DNA from: Pyrenophora tritici-repentis
Lineage: Eukaryota > Ascomycota > Dothideomycetes > Pleosporales > Pleosporaceae
Direction: 5' to 3'
DNA: 64,000 nucleotides
Assembly (NCBI RefSeq): GCF_003171515.1
Contig: NC_089395.1
Coordinates: forward strand, 186,001-250,000
Part shown: piece after piece, positions 43,914 through 53,016 of the stretch
How positions within the stretch are numbered: position 1 is the stretch's first letter
How the letters are laid out: the number at the start of each line of letters is the position of its first letter
The notes under the pieces: generated by a model
What the model was told of the DNA's origin: nothing
Database searches by the model: none
Seen by the model: only the letters and a program-made list of their open reading frames with translations
Translations under genes and position numbers: made by a program

Positions 43914-46900
43914 CAACGAGCGAGCCGGCTCGCTCAGCTCGCTCGGCTTGGACGTTTTGACCAAGCCGAATGAGCTGAGCGCGCAGTGCGCGCTTGCAAG
44001 CCGAGCGAGCTTAGGGATAGGCGCTCGCTCAGTCAGCTTGCTTAGCTTGGTTGGATGGGGCGGTTGGAAACTTGGGGCTGAAGGACTTGGTGGAGGGGCA
44101 ATCTCACGATGATTTTTAGGTGTAGTGCGTAAGTTCGAAACCTAGTTATAACCTAAAATACACTCTTTTTTGCTATATTTCTAGCAAATAAGCTACTAAA
44201 TTTCCGGCTAACGGCCTGGCAACAATATTCTCCTTCTGCGACACTTCACTTACTACTTATCACCCACCACACTCACCTATACTCCATCAACGCGTCTCTA
44301 TTTGCAGCTATTATCTACCTCGCCGTTGCTATAATGCCAGCAAAAAGAACACGCGTTAATGCTCTAGAAATCGCGACAACTTCGAAGCGCCCTAGAGTCG
44401 CAGCGCGTCATCGCGGGACTGCCAGCCAACCTGTGCTAGTCGATACTCGGCCATTCTCACCATCTCCACCTCCTCCACCGCTGTCGCCGCGTCAAGCTCT
44501 CGTCGCCGCGCCACAAGCACCAAATTTTGAAGCGACCCTCCGAGAGTCGCGCGCCGAAGAGACAATCATCCCACCACCTGAGGGCAGCGAGCATGCCACT
44601 GTTGCAGCTTCAGGAGCAGCTAGCGAGGCTGTCGACGAGGGTTTCGTATGGGTAGAGGACAAATACGACGGCTTTAATTGGAGTCGCTACCCAAAGCACT
44701 GCAAGCCGCCCACATCACTTTCGAACCGAGCAAGCTGGGTATACAGCCATGGCTATCGCATCGCCTTGCGCAGCAACGTCGCAAAAGTCACGTGGATCTG
44801 CCACTATTGCTATAAGCACAAGTTCACTACTGTTGGCCGTGGCATACATGACGTCTCGCAGTCTCCATCAGCGCCAGCACGTCATCTCGGAGAAGACAAG
44901 AAAGGTCATGGCTTGAAGCCTCCAAGTAAGCGCACTACCGTCGCTCCTCGGAAAGAAACTCTCCTCGAACGCGCCCTTCAGAAGGGCTGCTCTCAGGCTG
45001 TTGCCAACGAGCTTACCAACTTCAATATACAAGAGTTTAGGCTTGCGGCCGTCACCTGGCTCGTCGAAAACAACCTCCCACTCTCACAATTCGAATCATC
45101 GTCTTTTCGCAATATGATACAATTAGCTAGCGTAGAGGCAGAACGAGCCCTGTGGGCATCTTATAACAGCGTCTCACGATACGTTATACGCCTGTACAAC
45201 TACCTGTTACTAAAGGTTGTCGCAAGCCTTTCAGAATCAATGAGCAAAGTCCATATAAGCTTTGACGGATGGACGACAAAAGGTGGCAAGCGCGGTTACT
45301 TAGGTATCGTCGCCCACTACGTTGATAGCTCTGGCGAGCTCAGGGACTTGCCTATTGCGCTCCCACAACTGACAGGTGCCCACACCGGCGAGGCTATGGC
45401 TGAGGTCGTGATGGCAATATTCAAGCAGTTCGAAATCACTGTGGGCAAGCTCGGTTACTTCGTCCTCGACAACGCACATAACAACAACACCACGATCAAC
45501 ACTCTCGCCTTGCAGATGGGCTTCAGCGCTACTGAGCGTCGCCTTCGCTGCGGTCCTCATACGCTTAATCTCATTGGCCAGATGCTACTCTGGGGTGAGG
45601 AGAAAGAGTCCTACGACAACGAGGAGACTGAGCGCGTGAACGAAGCTGAGAACATGGCTACTTGGCGAGGCGATGGACCATTAGGAGTGCTTCTCGCGGT
45701 TATCAACTACATCAAAACACCACAACAGTACGCTCTTTTTGAGAAGTATCAGAAGCTCGCTATTAGGGACCAGCCTGTCAACGCGCCAACAGAACAGCAC
45801 AAAATCAAGGAGCCCGTCAAGCCAGTTGTTACTCGCTGGAACTCTTACGTTTCGTGTTTTGAGCGCGCTGTTGAGTTGCAATTAGCGGTTAATGGGTACG
45901 CCAACTACCATATTCAGAAGATTGAAACTGAAGACGCGTACGCCCGAAGTCGTAACAACAAGCTGCCTGCAGCGCCGGATTGGATGAGGTCTGATGGGAT
46001 CAATGCCCATGACTGGCAGGTGATTGCTGAGTATATTGATGTGCTCAGGCCACTGAAACAAGCTACAAAACGGCTTGAAGGCCGCGGCAAAAGCGGTGCT
46101 TTTGGAGCAATCGCTGAGGTTATTCCAGTATTTGAATACTTACTTGGAGTCTATGAGGACCGCTTGCAAAGCTATGAAGACGTCATTCACGATGAGCATA
46201 CAGAGTCACCCGAAGACCACCTTGCTATCAACCTCCGCGCTGCCCTAGTTAAAGCCCGCGAGTACTACAACAAGCTCGACCTCTCGCCAGCTTACTATGC
46301 TGCTACAATCCTTCATCCTCGCTACAAAAGCTACCTTGACGCAGCGTGGGCGGATAAGCCTGATTGGCTAGAGAGCAACAACCGCAAGTTTCAACATTTG
46401 TGGGCGGAGTACAAAAGCTTACCGAAGCCGCGCTTACGCCCCAAAGTCAGGCACAATGATATAGACGACGCTATCAACAGCTTTATTGAGCCTGCAGGGC
46501 TTACGGAGAACGAGGAGGATGAATATGAGGCTTGGAAACGCAGCGAACCGATCGCTAGCGAGGGCGTCGACCCTATAAAATACTGGGTAGGACTCCGCGA
46601 TCGCTACCCCAGCCTTAGCAAATTTGCTATCGACATGCTATCAATCCCAGGCTCAAGCTGTGAGTGTGAGCGCTTATTCAGCGAGCTGGGTGACCTCCTC
46701 GAGCCCCGTCGGCGCAGCATTTCTCCGCAACTTCTAGCAGCAATACAGTGCGATCGACGATGGATAAGAGCTGGATTTGGCAGTGGTGAGGTGCCTGTAA
46801 AGGAGGCTATCAGCGATGAGGAGATGGACGCGAAATACGGTGTACATAAGTGGGATATTAGCTGAGAAACTCAACACCAAGGTTTCTATATAACTTTCCT

Positions 46901-47036
46901 AATCGGGACTGAGCCCATCAAGCCGAGCGAGCTGACAGCCCTGTTTCAGCCAATCCGAGCGAGCCGAGCGAGCTGCTGGCCTCCGCTCAATTGGCTGAGC
47001 AAGCCAATTGGCTGAGCTCGCTCAGCTTGCTCATTG
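43914..47036 (+). mobile_element. hAT transposon with GAGCGAGC subterminal repeats
   Basis: About 3.12 kb from CAACGAGCGAGC to GAGCTTGCTCATTG (minus-strand CAATGAGCAAGC). Both subterminal zones are packed with GAGCGAGC/GCTCGCTC units, typical of hAT transposase-binding arrays. The flanking octamers ATACTTGT and ACATCTGT differ at three positions, all C/T transitions. The termini were chosen from this weak duplication and are uncertain by a few bases. The transposase frame is intact. Confidence 0.8.
44334..46865 (+). CDS. hAT family transposase (intact)
   Basis: 843 residues in one exon. A proline-rich, basic N-terminus is followed by a BED-like zinc-finger region (WICHYCYKHKF with later histidines). 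The catalytic core shows SFDGWTTKGGKRGYLG, YFVLDNAHNNNT and the RRLRCGPHTLNLIGQ segment. The C-terminal hAT dimerisation motif is SSCECERLFSELGDLLEPRR. There is no stop or frameshift, and the element has both ends, so it may be autonomous. Its inverted ends carry GAGCGAGC arrays that would be its binding sites. Confidence 0.9.
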   Translation: MPAKRTRVNALEIATTSKRPRVAARHRGTASQPVLVDTRPFSPSPPPPPLSPRQALVAAPQAPNFEATLRESRAEETIIPPPEGSEHATVAASGAASEAVDEGFVWVEDKYDGFNWSRYPKHCKPPTSLSNRASWVYSHGYRIALRSNVAKVTWICHYCYKHKFTTVGRGIHDVSQSPSAPARHLGEDKKGHGLKPPSKRTTVAPRKETLLERALQKGCSQAVANELTNFNIQEFRLAAVTWLVENNLPLSQFESSSFRNMIQLASVEAERALWASYNSVSRYVIRLYNYLLLKVVASLSESMSKVHISFDGWTTKGGKRGYLGIVAHYVDSSGELRDLPIALPQLTGAHTGEAMAEVVMAIFKQFEITVGKLGYFVLDNAHNNNTTINTLALQMGFSATERRLRCGPHTLNLIGQMLLWGEEKESYDNEETERVNEAENMATWRGDGPLGVLLAVINYIKTPQQYALFEKYQKLAIRDQPVNAPTEQHKIKEPVKPVVTRWNSYVSCFERAVELQLAVNGYANYHIQKIETEDAYARSRNNKLPAAPDWMRSDGINAHDWQVIAEYIDVLRPLKQATKRLEGRGKSGAFGAIAEVIPVFEYLLGVYEDRLQSYEDVIHDEHTESPEDHLAINLRAALVKAREYYNKLDLSPAYYAATILHPRYKSYLDAAWADKPDWLESNNRKFQHLWAEYKSLPKPRLRPKVRHNDIDDAINSFIEPAGLTENEEDEYEAWKRSEPIASEGVDPIKYWVGLRDRYPSLSKFAIDMLSIPGSSCECERLFSELGDLLEPRRRSISPQLLAAIQCDRRWIRAGFGSGEVPVKEAISDEEMDAKYGVHKWDIS

Positions 47037-47223
47037 ACATCTGTGAACACCATAACCCCCTGTATACTACTTCTTAGCATCAATCAGCCAATCAACCAAT
47101 CAATCGCAATCAATCTGCTCAAAAACCCTAACAATCAATCCGCAATCAATCAGCAGCGTCGCCGCAAGCTAATCAAACCAATCGACAACCTTAAGATTGA
47201 TTGATTTGATTGTTGCGGAGTCT
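47037..47223. mobile_element. Orphan end of an ATTG-repeat hAT-type element
   Basis: The segment is full of CAATCAATC units and ends TGATTGTTGCGGAGTCTG, the same terminus as the 128-bp MITEs. No matching left end was found nearby, and no 8-bp duplication can be paired. It is either a fragment of a larger element split by the hAT at 43914-47036 or a deletion product. It adjoins the 5'-truncated copia relic directly. Confidence 0.6.
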
Positions 47224-48039
47224 GCTAAGAAAAGACCGGAGATGACTAGCTCGAAGAACGGTACTGCATCTTCTTCAACTTCGACTCCGACTCCTATTCG
47301 CTTTGACGACGATCAACTAGCCACGAGTCCTATTCAGACAAACGCCTTAATACAGACTTTCAATACTGCAACGACTAAAGTACCACACCTTATGAACCGA
47401 TGGGTGTTGGATCCTGGATCGAACGCACATGTTTGCAACACTAGACAATTTGGCTGGTCCTTTGTAAGGAAAGCTAAACCTGGAGAAGTGATCTATGCTG
47501 GTGGCCAGGTTGTTCAGATCGCTGAATGGGGCACTGTTGTACTCAATGTACGAACACCATCTGGCAAGGCACCTATTAAGCTCACTCACGTTGCATTGGT
47601 AGAAGGGTTCTTTGCCAATGTTCTTGGTCTATCGCGCTGTCGACCGCTAGGAATCCATTTCGATTCAGGACGCGACTTGCTATACCAGAACAACCCGAGC
47701 AATGTGGTCGCAATGCTGGAGTACAGCAATGGGCACTGGCTTATCGATGCTGAGGAGAATGACAGACCCGAGCTAAGTACGTTATCAACATTTGCTGCTC
47801 GGTTTCAGCCCCAAAGAACATCTCAGAAACCAAGACCAGCGATCGTTGCTACGGCCAACGAAGCGCATCAGTTGTGGGGACATGCGAGCAAGCAGGCAAT
47901 TGATCATCTGCCTGAAAGCGTTACAGGTTTTGAACTTGTTGGAGACAACAAAGCGCCGAAATGGAAGGACTGCGATGTGTGTATCCAGTCGAGAATGACG
48001 CAACAAATCTCTCGAAGGACCCCTGAAGATACGAATACC

Positions 48040-48200
48040 ACAGTCCGCAACAATCAATTAAGTGGGTCCTAGAAGGTTCAGATTGGATTGATTGATTACC
48101 GCTTTAAGCCTAGTAGTTACCTATAGGAGTTTAAGCCCTACCTAGATAGGTAAGTGGGTCTAGGAGAGTGACCGGATTGAATTGATTGTTGCGGAGTCTA
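48040..48200 (-). mobile_element. 161-bp hAT-type MITE (family A), copy 2
   Basis: Reverse-orientation counterpart of 26747-26907, inserted in the integrase-coding part of the copia relic. The flanking duplication is ACGAATAC (48031-48038, 48201-48208), with one extra C before the left end. Confidence 0.9.
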
Positions 48201-48647
48201 ACGAATACAACGCCTTTCTATCGCGTTGGCATTGATCTGGTTCAATTACTTCCTCAAGGAGAAGCTTGTTACAATGGTGACAAGTATGCCTTTCACGCGA
48301 TCTGCCATTCGATTAAGTGGCATGAAGTCACAACGATACCAAACCGACAAAAGAGCACCCTTGTGAATGTGATTAAGGCTCTAATTGCAAAGATTCAACG
48401 ACAATTCGAATACACTGTGGTTGTATTTCGTATCGACAGCGAGCCTGGTTACCGCGAGCTATTGTACGATGTCTGCAAAGAGCTTGGTATCAAGATTGAA
48501 GCGCGAGCCGCTGATACTCCTGCGCAAAATCCAAATGCTGAAAGAGCTGGAAGAGTCATAGTCGAACGTGGAAGAGCATTGAGAATCTCATCAGGACTTC
48601 CAAAGGAATTAGCAAACGAGCTTGTTATCACCAGTGATCGGAATGGT

Positions 48648-48689
48648 CTGGTCTGGTCTGGTCTGAGGGTACAGACCAGACCAGACCAG
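48648..48689. repeat. Perfect 18-bp hairpin in the hAT subterminal zone
   Basis: Left arm CTGGTCTGGTCTGGTCTG (48648-48665), loop AGGGTA, right arm the exact inverse (48672-48689). It is built from the same GGTCTG units that recur at the other end, so it is probably a cluster of transposase-binding sites. Confidence 0.85.
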
Positions 48690-48802
48690 GTGCTTACATA
48701 AGGACCGGTCCGACCAGACCGGTCCGACCAACAAGACCGCCAAGAATGAGGCTGAAGCAAAGAAGGAAGCCGAGGAAATGTGTTTTACTACTGACTGTCA
48801 AT

Positions 48803-51269
48803 CTAGTCGTCTTCGTTCTCACTATCCTCGATATCGCTGTTCCCCTCAGCTTGGGGCTTTCCATACCAGGCCCGGAGACACTCGCACGCTTCTATAATAT
48901 CTGCCTTCAGCCTACCACGGCGATCGACGATAGTAAGCTTCGCGCTACTAAAAAGACGTTCGCATTCATCCGACATAGGCGAGATCGCAAACATGTCTAG
49001 AGCGAAGCGAGCGAGATCTCGTTGGGAGTCGTAGCGAGATAGCCAGTACGCAATAGCCTCATTGCAACCTGCCTCTTCGTTATGAAGCCGGTCAGTAGAG
49101 ATGTATTGTTCATACAAATCAGTTGTAGAAACTGGAGCGTCTATTCGAATGCGCTTATGTTCCCGCTGGCGATCAAATGCTGGGTCAGGATCTCTCTCCT
49201 TCCTGGCTGGTGGTGGCAGCATCTCGACAGGGTACCTTCCCTTATACTCTGTCTCCCAGAGATGCTTCACCGCTAATTGTGCGTTTTCAAACCACCTCTT
49301 CTTCTCTTCGTCGCCATGAAGAACCCACTCTTGCCTGAACCATCCCCACTTGCGATATGGATCAAGGATTTGAGCCGCATAATATGCCGGTGGAAGGTCA
49401 GTATCTTCAGGGAATCGATTTTGCCAATTCAGCTGCTGATTGTTATAGTACTCAACGCACTTTAACCAAGCAGCATCAGCGCAGCCTTGAAGGTACTTCC
49501 ATGTAAAGTTGTTATCGTCCTCAGTGTGGATGTCGTGGTAGTGATCCTTCGTCTCGCTTATCTCCCGGAGAAGGCAGTCCAAAGTTGAAAACCAGTCCGC
49601 AAGTGACGTCTTCTTACCTTCAGAAAGCAAAGTTGCAGCATAGAAGTCTTTGAGAGCGAGTTCAATCTTTTCAAGCTCAAACCAGTGCTGTCCATCAAGC
49701 TTAAAGTTCGCGATCCCTACGGAGCCCTTTCCAGGTACATGACGAGCCGAGAAGAGCTCTAAACGTTCTCGAACATTTAATGCACGTGTAATCGAATAAA
49801 ACCATGAGTTCCAGCGGGTCGAGTTGTTCTGGATAAGCTCAAGCCCGTCGAATTGCGAAAGATCTCCGCCGATAATAATTGTAGCAAACTCCTCACGCCG
49901 TTGTGGAGTAAGCCTGATGTATCGCACCAGGTTGTGAAGACGACCCAAACATCCGAACTTCTTCCAGAGCTCTTCCACCTTCGTATAGTCGCCACGTTGA
50001 TGATGCTTCTCCAGCTTCGCAAGATACTTCTCACAGTTTCGCCCCATAAGGAACGCCTGGCAACAGAGGTTGATGACATGGCCCAAGCAACGCAGCCGGC
50101 GATGACGACGTTGTTTTGACTTCATCCATGGGCAGAGATCCTTGAGTATAAACTCAACAGCGGTATCATTTGCCGAGGCATTATCCAGCATAAAGTATCC
50201 AATCTGATCTCCGCTAATGTCGTATTCTTCCAGCAATTCAAGGACCACCGATCCAAGATTCTCTCCAGTATGTTCGCCGTATATACGTCGCATACCTAAA
50301 GCGGTAACACGTCGCATGCCGGTAGTATCAATCCACATAGCGACGACGCCTAGGATAGCGTAAGGGTTTGGTGAAGTCCAGAGATCAAAGGAGATAGAGA
50401 TCCTACTCCGTGAATGGTGTAGGTCCTCCCTAAGCTGTTGCTTCTTCGATATGAATGCATTCATTACCCAGCTTCGGATAGTCTTCGCAGCCTTCGGGAG
50501 GTGGTTGAGTAGTGCCGGATTTAAAAAGAGGAGTAGTTCACGAAAGTACTGGTTCTCTAATTGAAAGAAGGCGATATGGCAGTACACAATCCAACGAATT
50601 AGAAGCTCTTTAAACTTCTCTACTGACTCCTTCCAGAAAAAGATGCTGGAAGCAGCCCCATCCTTTTGCTGGTCGATTATAGACTTCCGTACAGAACCCT
50701 TTCGCTTGATGCCACTCTGGGGATCAATCTGGTGCTTCTGTTCCAGGTGATTCCGGATCCTAGAAGTGCCATTGATGACAAACAACTCTTGCTTGCTCTT
50801 CCCAACCCTGCACTCATGGCAGTAATACACCTCTTTCTTATCGCTATCTCGAATGTATTGGAGTCCGTACTTCCAGATGTGCAGAGTTGCCAACAAGCAA
50901 GTAAGTGGGGCTCAGAAGGTCCAACTTGACTTGCTTGATTACCTATTGTAGCCTAGTAGTTACTTTGTTAGGTATAACTCCTACTCCTAGCGGTTAGCGT
51001 CCAGTTTTGACGAGCAACTTGACTTGCTTGTTGGCAACTCTGCAGATGTGTGATGTACCTTGACGGAAATCCTTCCTTGCAATTATTGCACGTTTCACGT
51101 ACGTGATACCGCCCTGCACGAACTCATCTGGAGATTCGTGATATTGAATAGGAGTGGGTGATAGTATAGGGGTGGGTGATGACGTGGGGATAGGAGATGG
51201 AGTAAGAGACGTTAAATCTAGTCTTATAATATTCGATGGGGACGGTGAGGTTGGTGTTGAAGGCTCCAT
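48803..51269 (-). pseudogene. hAT transposase gene split by a MITE
   Basis: The 5' part (51269-51051) gives a Ser/Pro-rich N-terminus up to RQGTSHI; the 3' part (50881-48803) continues at WKYGLQYI. Between them lie the 161-bp MITE and one duplicate of its target CAGATGTG. The frame is kept if the MITE is skipped, but with it the protein stops shortly after entering the insert. The 3' part holds the BED finger (YYCHECRVG .. RIRNHLEQKH), catalytic segments SISFDLWTSP and FMLDNASANDT, the RLRCLGHVINLCCQ segment and the dimerisation motif SDECERLFSSAKL. The 697-codon 3' part could start at an internal ATG at 50896, inside the MITE end, but would lack the N-terminus. Confidence 0.85.
50882..51042. 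mobile_element. 161-bp hAT-type MITE (family B)
   Basis: Termini CAGAGTTGCCAACAAGCAAG and inverse, with a perfect 8-bp duplication CAGATGTG (50874-50881, 51043-51050). The interior (for example TAGCCTAGTAGTTAC and AAGTGGG..AGAAGGT) is recognisably homologous to the 161-bp family A elements at 26747 and 48040, and the length is the same. The end sequences differ in a patterned way. Confidence 0.9.
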
Positions 51270-53016
51270 AACAATAGTATATAAGTAGGTTGTTAAGGAC
51301 TTGATTGTTCTATGTAAGTAGAAGACTTACCTTGATCTTAATGACTCATATTGTGCTAAATTTTCTGGCTAGATTAGTCTAAGATCTAGTCACGTGGACC
51401 TATTTATAGCCGGACCGGTCCGATCATCTAGACCGGTCCGACCACGGTCTCAAAAAATCGCCAGACCAGACCAAGTCTTGGCGGTCTAGACCAGACCAAG
51501 ACCAAGTCAGACCAGACCATTCCGATCACTGGTTATCACTGCCGCTATGTTGCTTAACATCACGCCAACAGAGAGCCTCGATTGGGAGACGCCTTACCAA
51601 AGAGTGTTTGGTAGAAAACCATCAGTAGCGCATATGGCTCCAATTGGATGTCGTGCTCACGTGCTCGACAGAAAGGTCAAGCGTGGAGACAAGCTTGAAT
51701 CCCGAACGATGATTGGATATTTGGTTGGTTACGATTCGACAAACATCTTCCGTATCTGGATACCATCTAAGGGACGTGTTATACGAACACGCGATGTGGT
51801 CTTTGCACGACAGCACCTCATGAAGAACGACGATGAGCCTGAGAAGCTCTCAGAAGAAGCTGAGCGATTAATTGAGATCTTGGATATACCCACACCTCAA
51901 GCGCTCATAGACATTGAGGACCTTCTGTCTCCATTACAGAAACAGACTTATGAGGAAAACAACTCTTTAACCCAGAATGACCGAAACGATGCTGAAACAG
52001 CAACCGAGAAAGATATTCAGTTCGAACTAGGGAATCTAGACAAGGAATTCGATAATTCTGCAACACCAGAATCTACGATTAGGGTCAGACATCCCGATGA
52101 TAGCCCTACAACACCAGAATCAATGGTTTCCCGTCGACAAAACGTACCAGGCGGTTGGGGAGATCAATACCAAGACTACGTGCCAGACCGATACCAGAAC
52201 AACGCTCCAAGACGTTTGAATCCAGAGGTTGGCAGTCAAGAGAATGTGATTGAAGGACACCGAAGACGACACCGAGCCAACTACTCTGATCATAATCACC
52301 TGAGTACGAATATGACCTACTATAGTACATTTTTGGCCGCAATCAGTCAACCAGAAACGACGAAACTGTTCGGAGAATTACCGAAAGTTCGACTCTATAG
52401 AGATCAGCTGCCACCACCTCCAAAACGCTATCGAGACGTTGCTACGCACCCATTTGCCAATGAGTTTCAGAAGGCAATGAATGTCGAATTTGACAACTGT
52501 TGGAAGAAAGGTTGCTTTGCTCAAACACCTGCAACCTCATCAACTGCTGATGCTGAGGTTTTACCCCTAATGTGGGTGTACACATACAAGTTCGATCAAG
52601 ATGGATACTTGTATAAGTTCAAGGCTCGACTTGTCGTACGCGGAGATCTTCAAGCAGAATGGGGAGACACCTACGCGGCCACGCTGGCTGCCCGAGTCTT
52701 TCGAGGATTAATCGCGCTAGCTGCTGCGTTCGACCTCTTAATGTTTCAGTACGATGCACTAAACGCGTTTCTAAACGCACGAGTAAACAGAAAGCTTTTC
52801 TGTTATACACCTGAAGGCTTTGCAAAACAGTATGGAGAACTACTCCTAATTCGTCGAGCATTGTACGGTCTTAAGGAAGCTCCATTGCTTTGGTATGCAG
52901 AACTTCAGAAGACCCTAAAGAAGCTGGGGTTAAAAGCAGTTCCTGGAGTTCCTTGCTTGTTTGCCAACAACAATCTAATCGTTTTCTTCTACGTTGATGA
53001 TATCGTCGTCTTGGTA

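Larger units (their letters stand above)
48632..51531 (-). mobile_element. hAT transposon with GGTCTGGTCT subterminal repeats
   Basis: 2900 bp with inverted ends CAGTGATCGGAATGGTCTGG and a perfect 8-bp duplication GTTATCAC (48624-48631, 51532-51539). Subterminal zones hold many GGTCTGGTCT and GGACCGGTCCGA units. It contains a minus-strand transposase gene that is itself split by a MITE at 50882-51042. Confidence 0.93.
47224..53016 (+). pseudogene. Relic of a second copia lineage, interrupted by three DNA transposons
   Basis: Three coding blocks (47224-48038, 48201-48631, 51532-53016) belong to one gag-pol gene. They carry protease WVLDPGSNAHVCN; pre-integrase HQLWGHASKQ..CDVCIQ; integrase GIDLVQ, RIDSEPGY and NPNAERAGR; and reverse transcriptase KFKARLVVRGD, QYDALNAFLNA, YGLKEA and FYVDDIVVLV. 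Reading from block to block across one copy of each target duplication keeps the frame, so the insertions hit a gene that was otherwise open. The gag part and 5' LTR are missing (junction at 47223/47224), and no RNase H or 3' LTR was recognised downstream. The sequence is clearly different from the copia at 3792. Confidence 0.85.
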
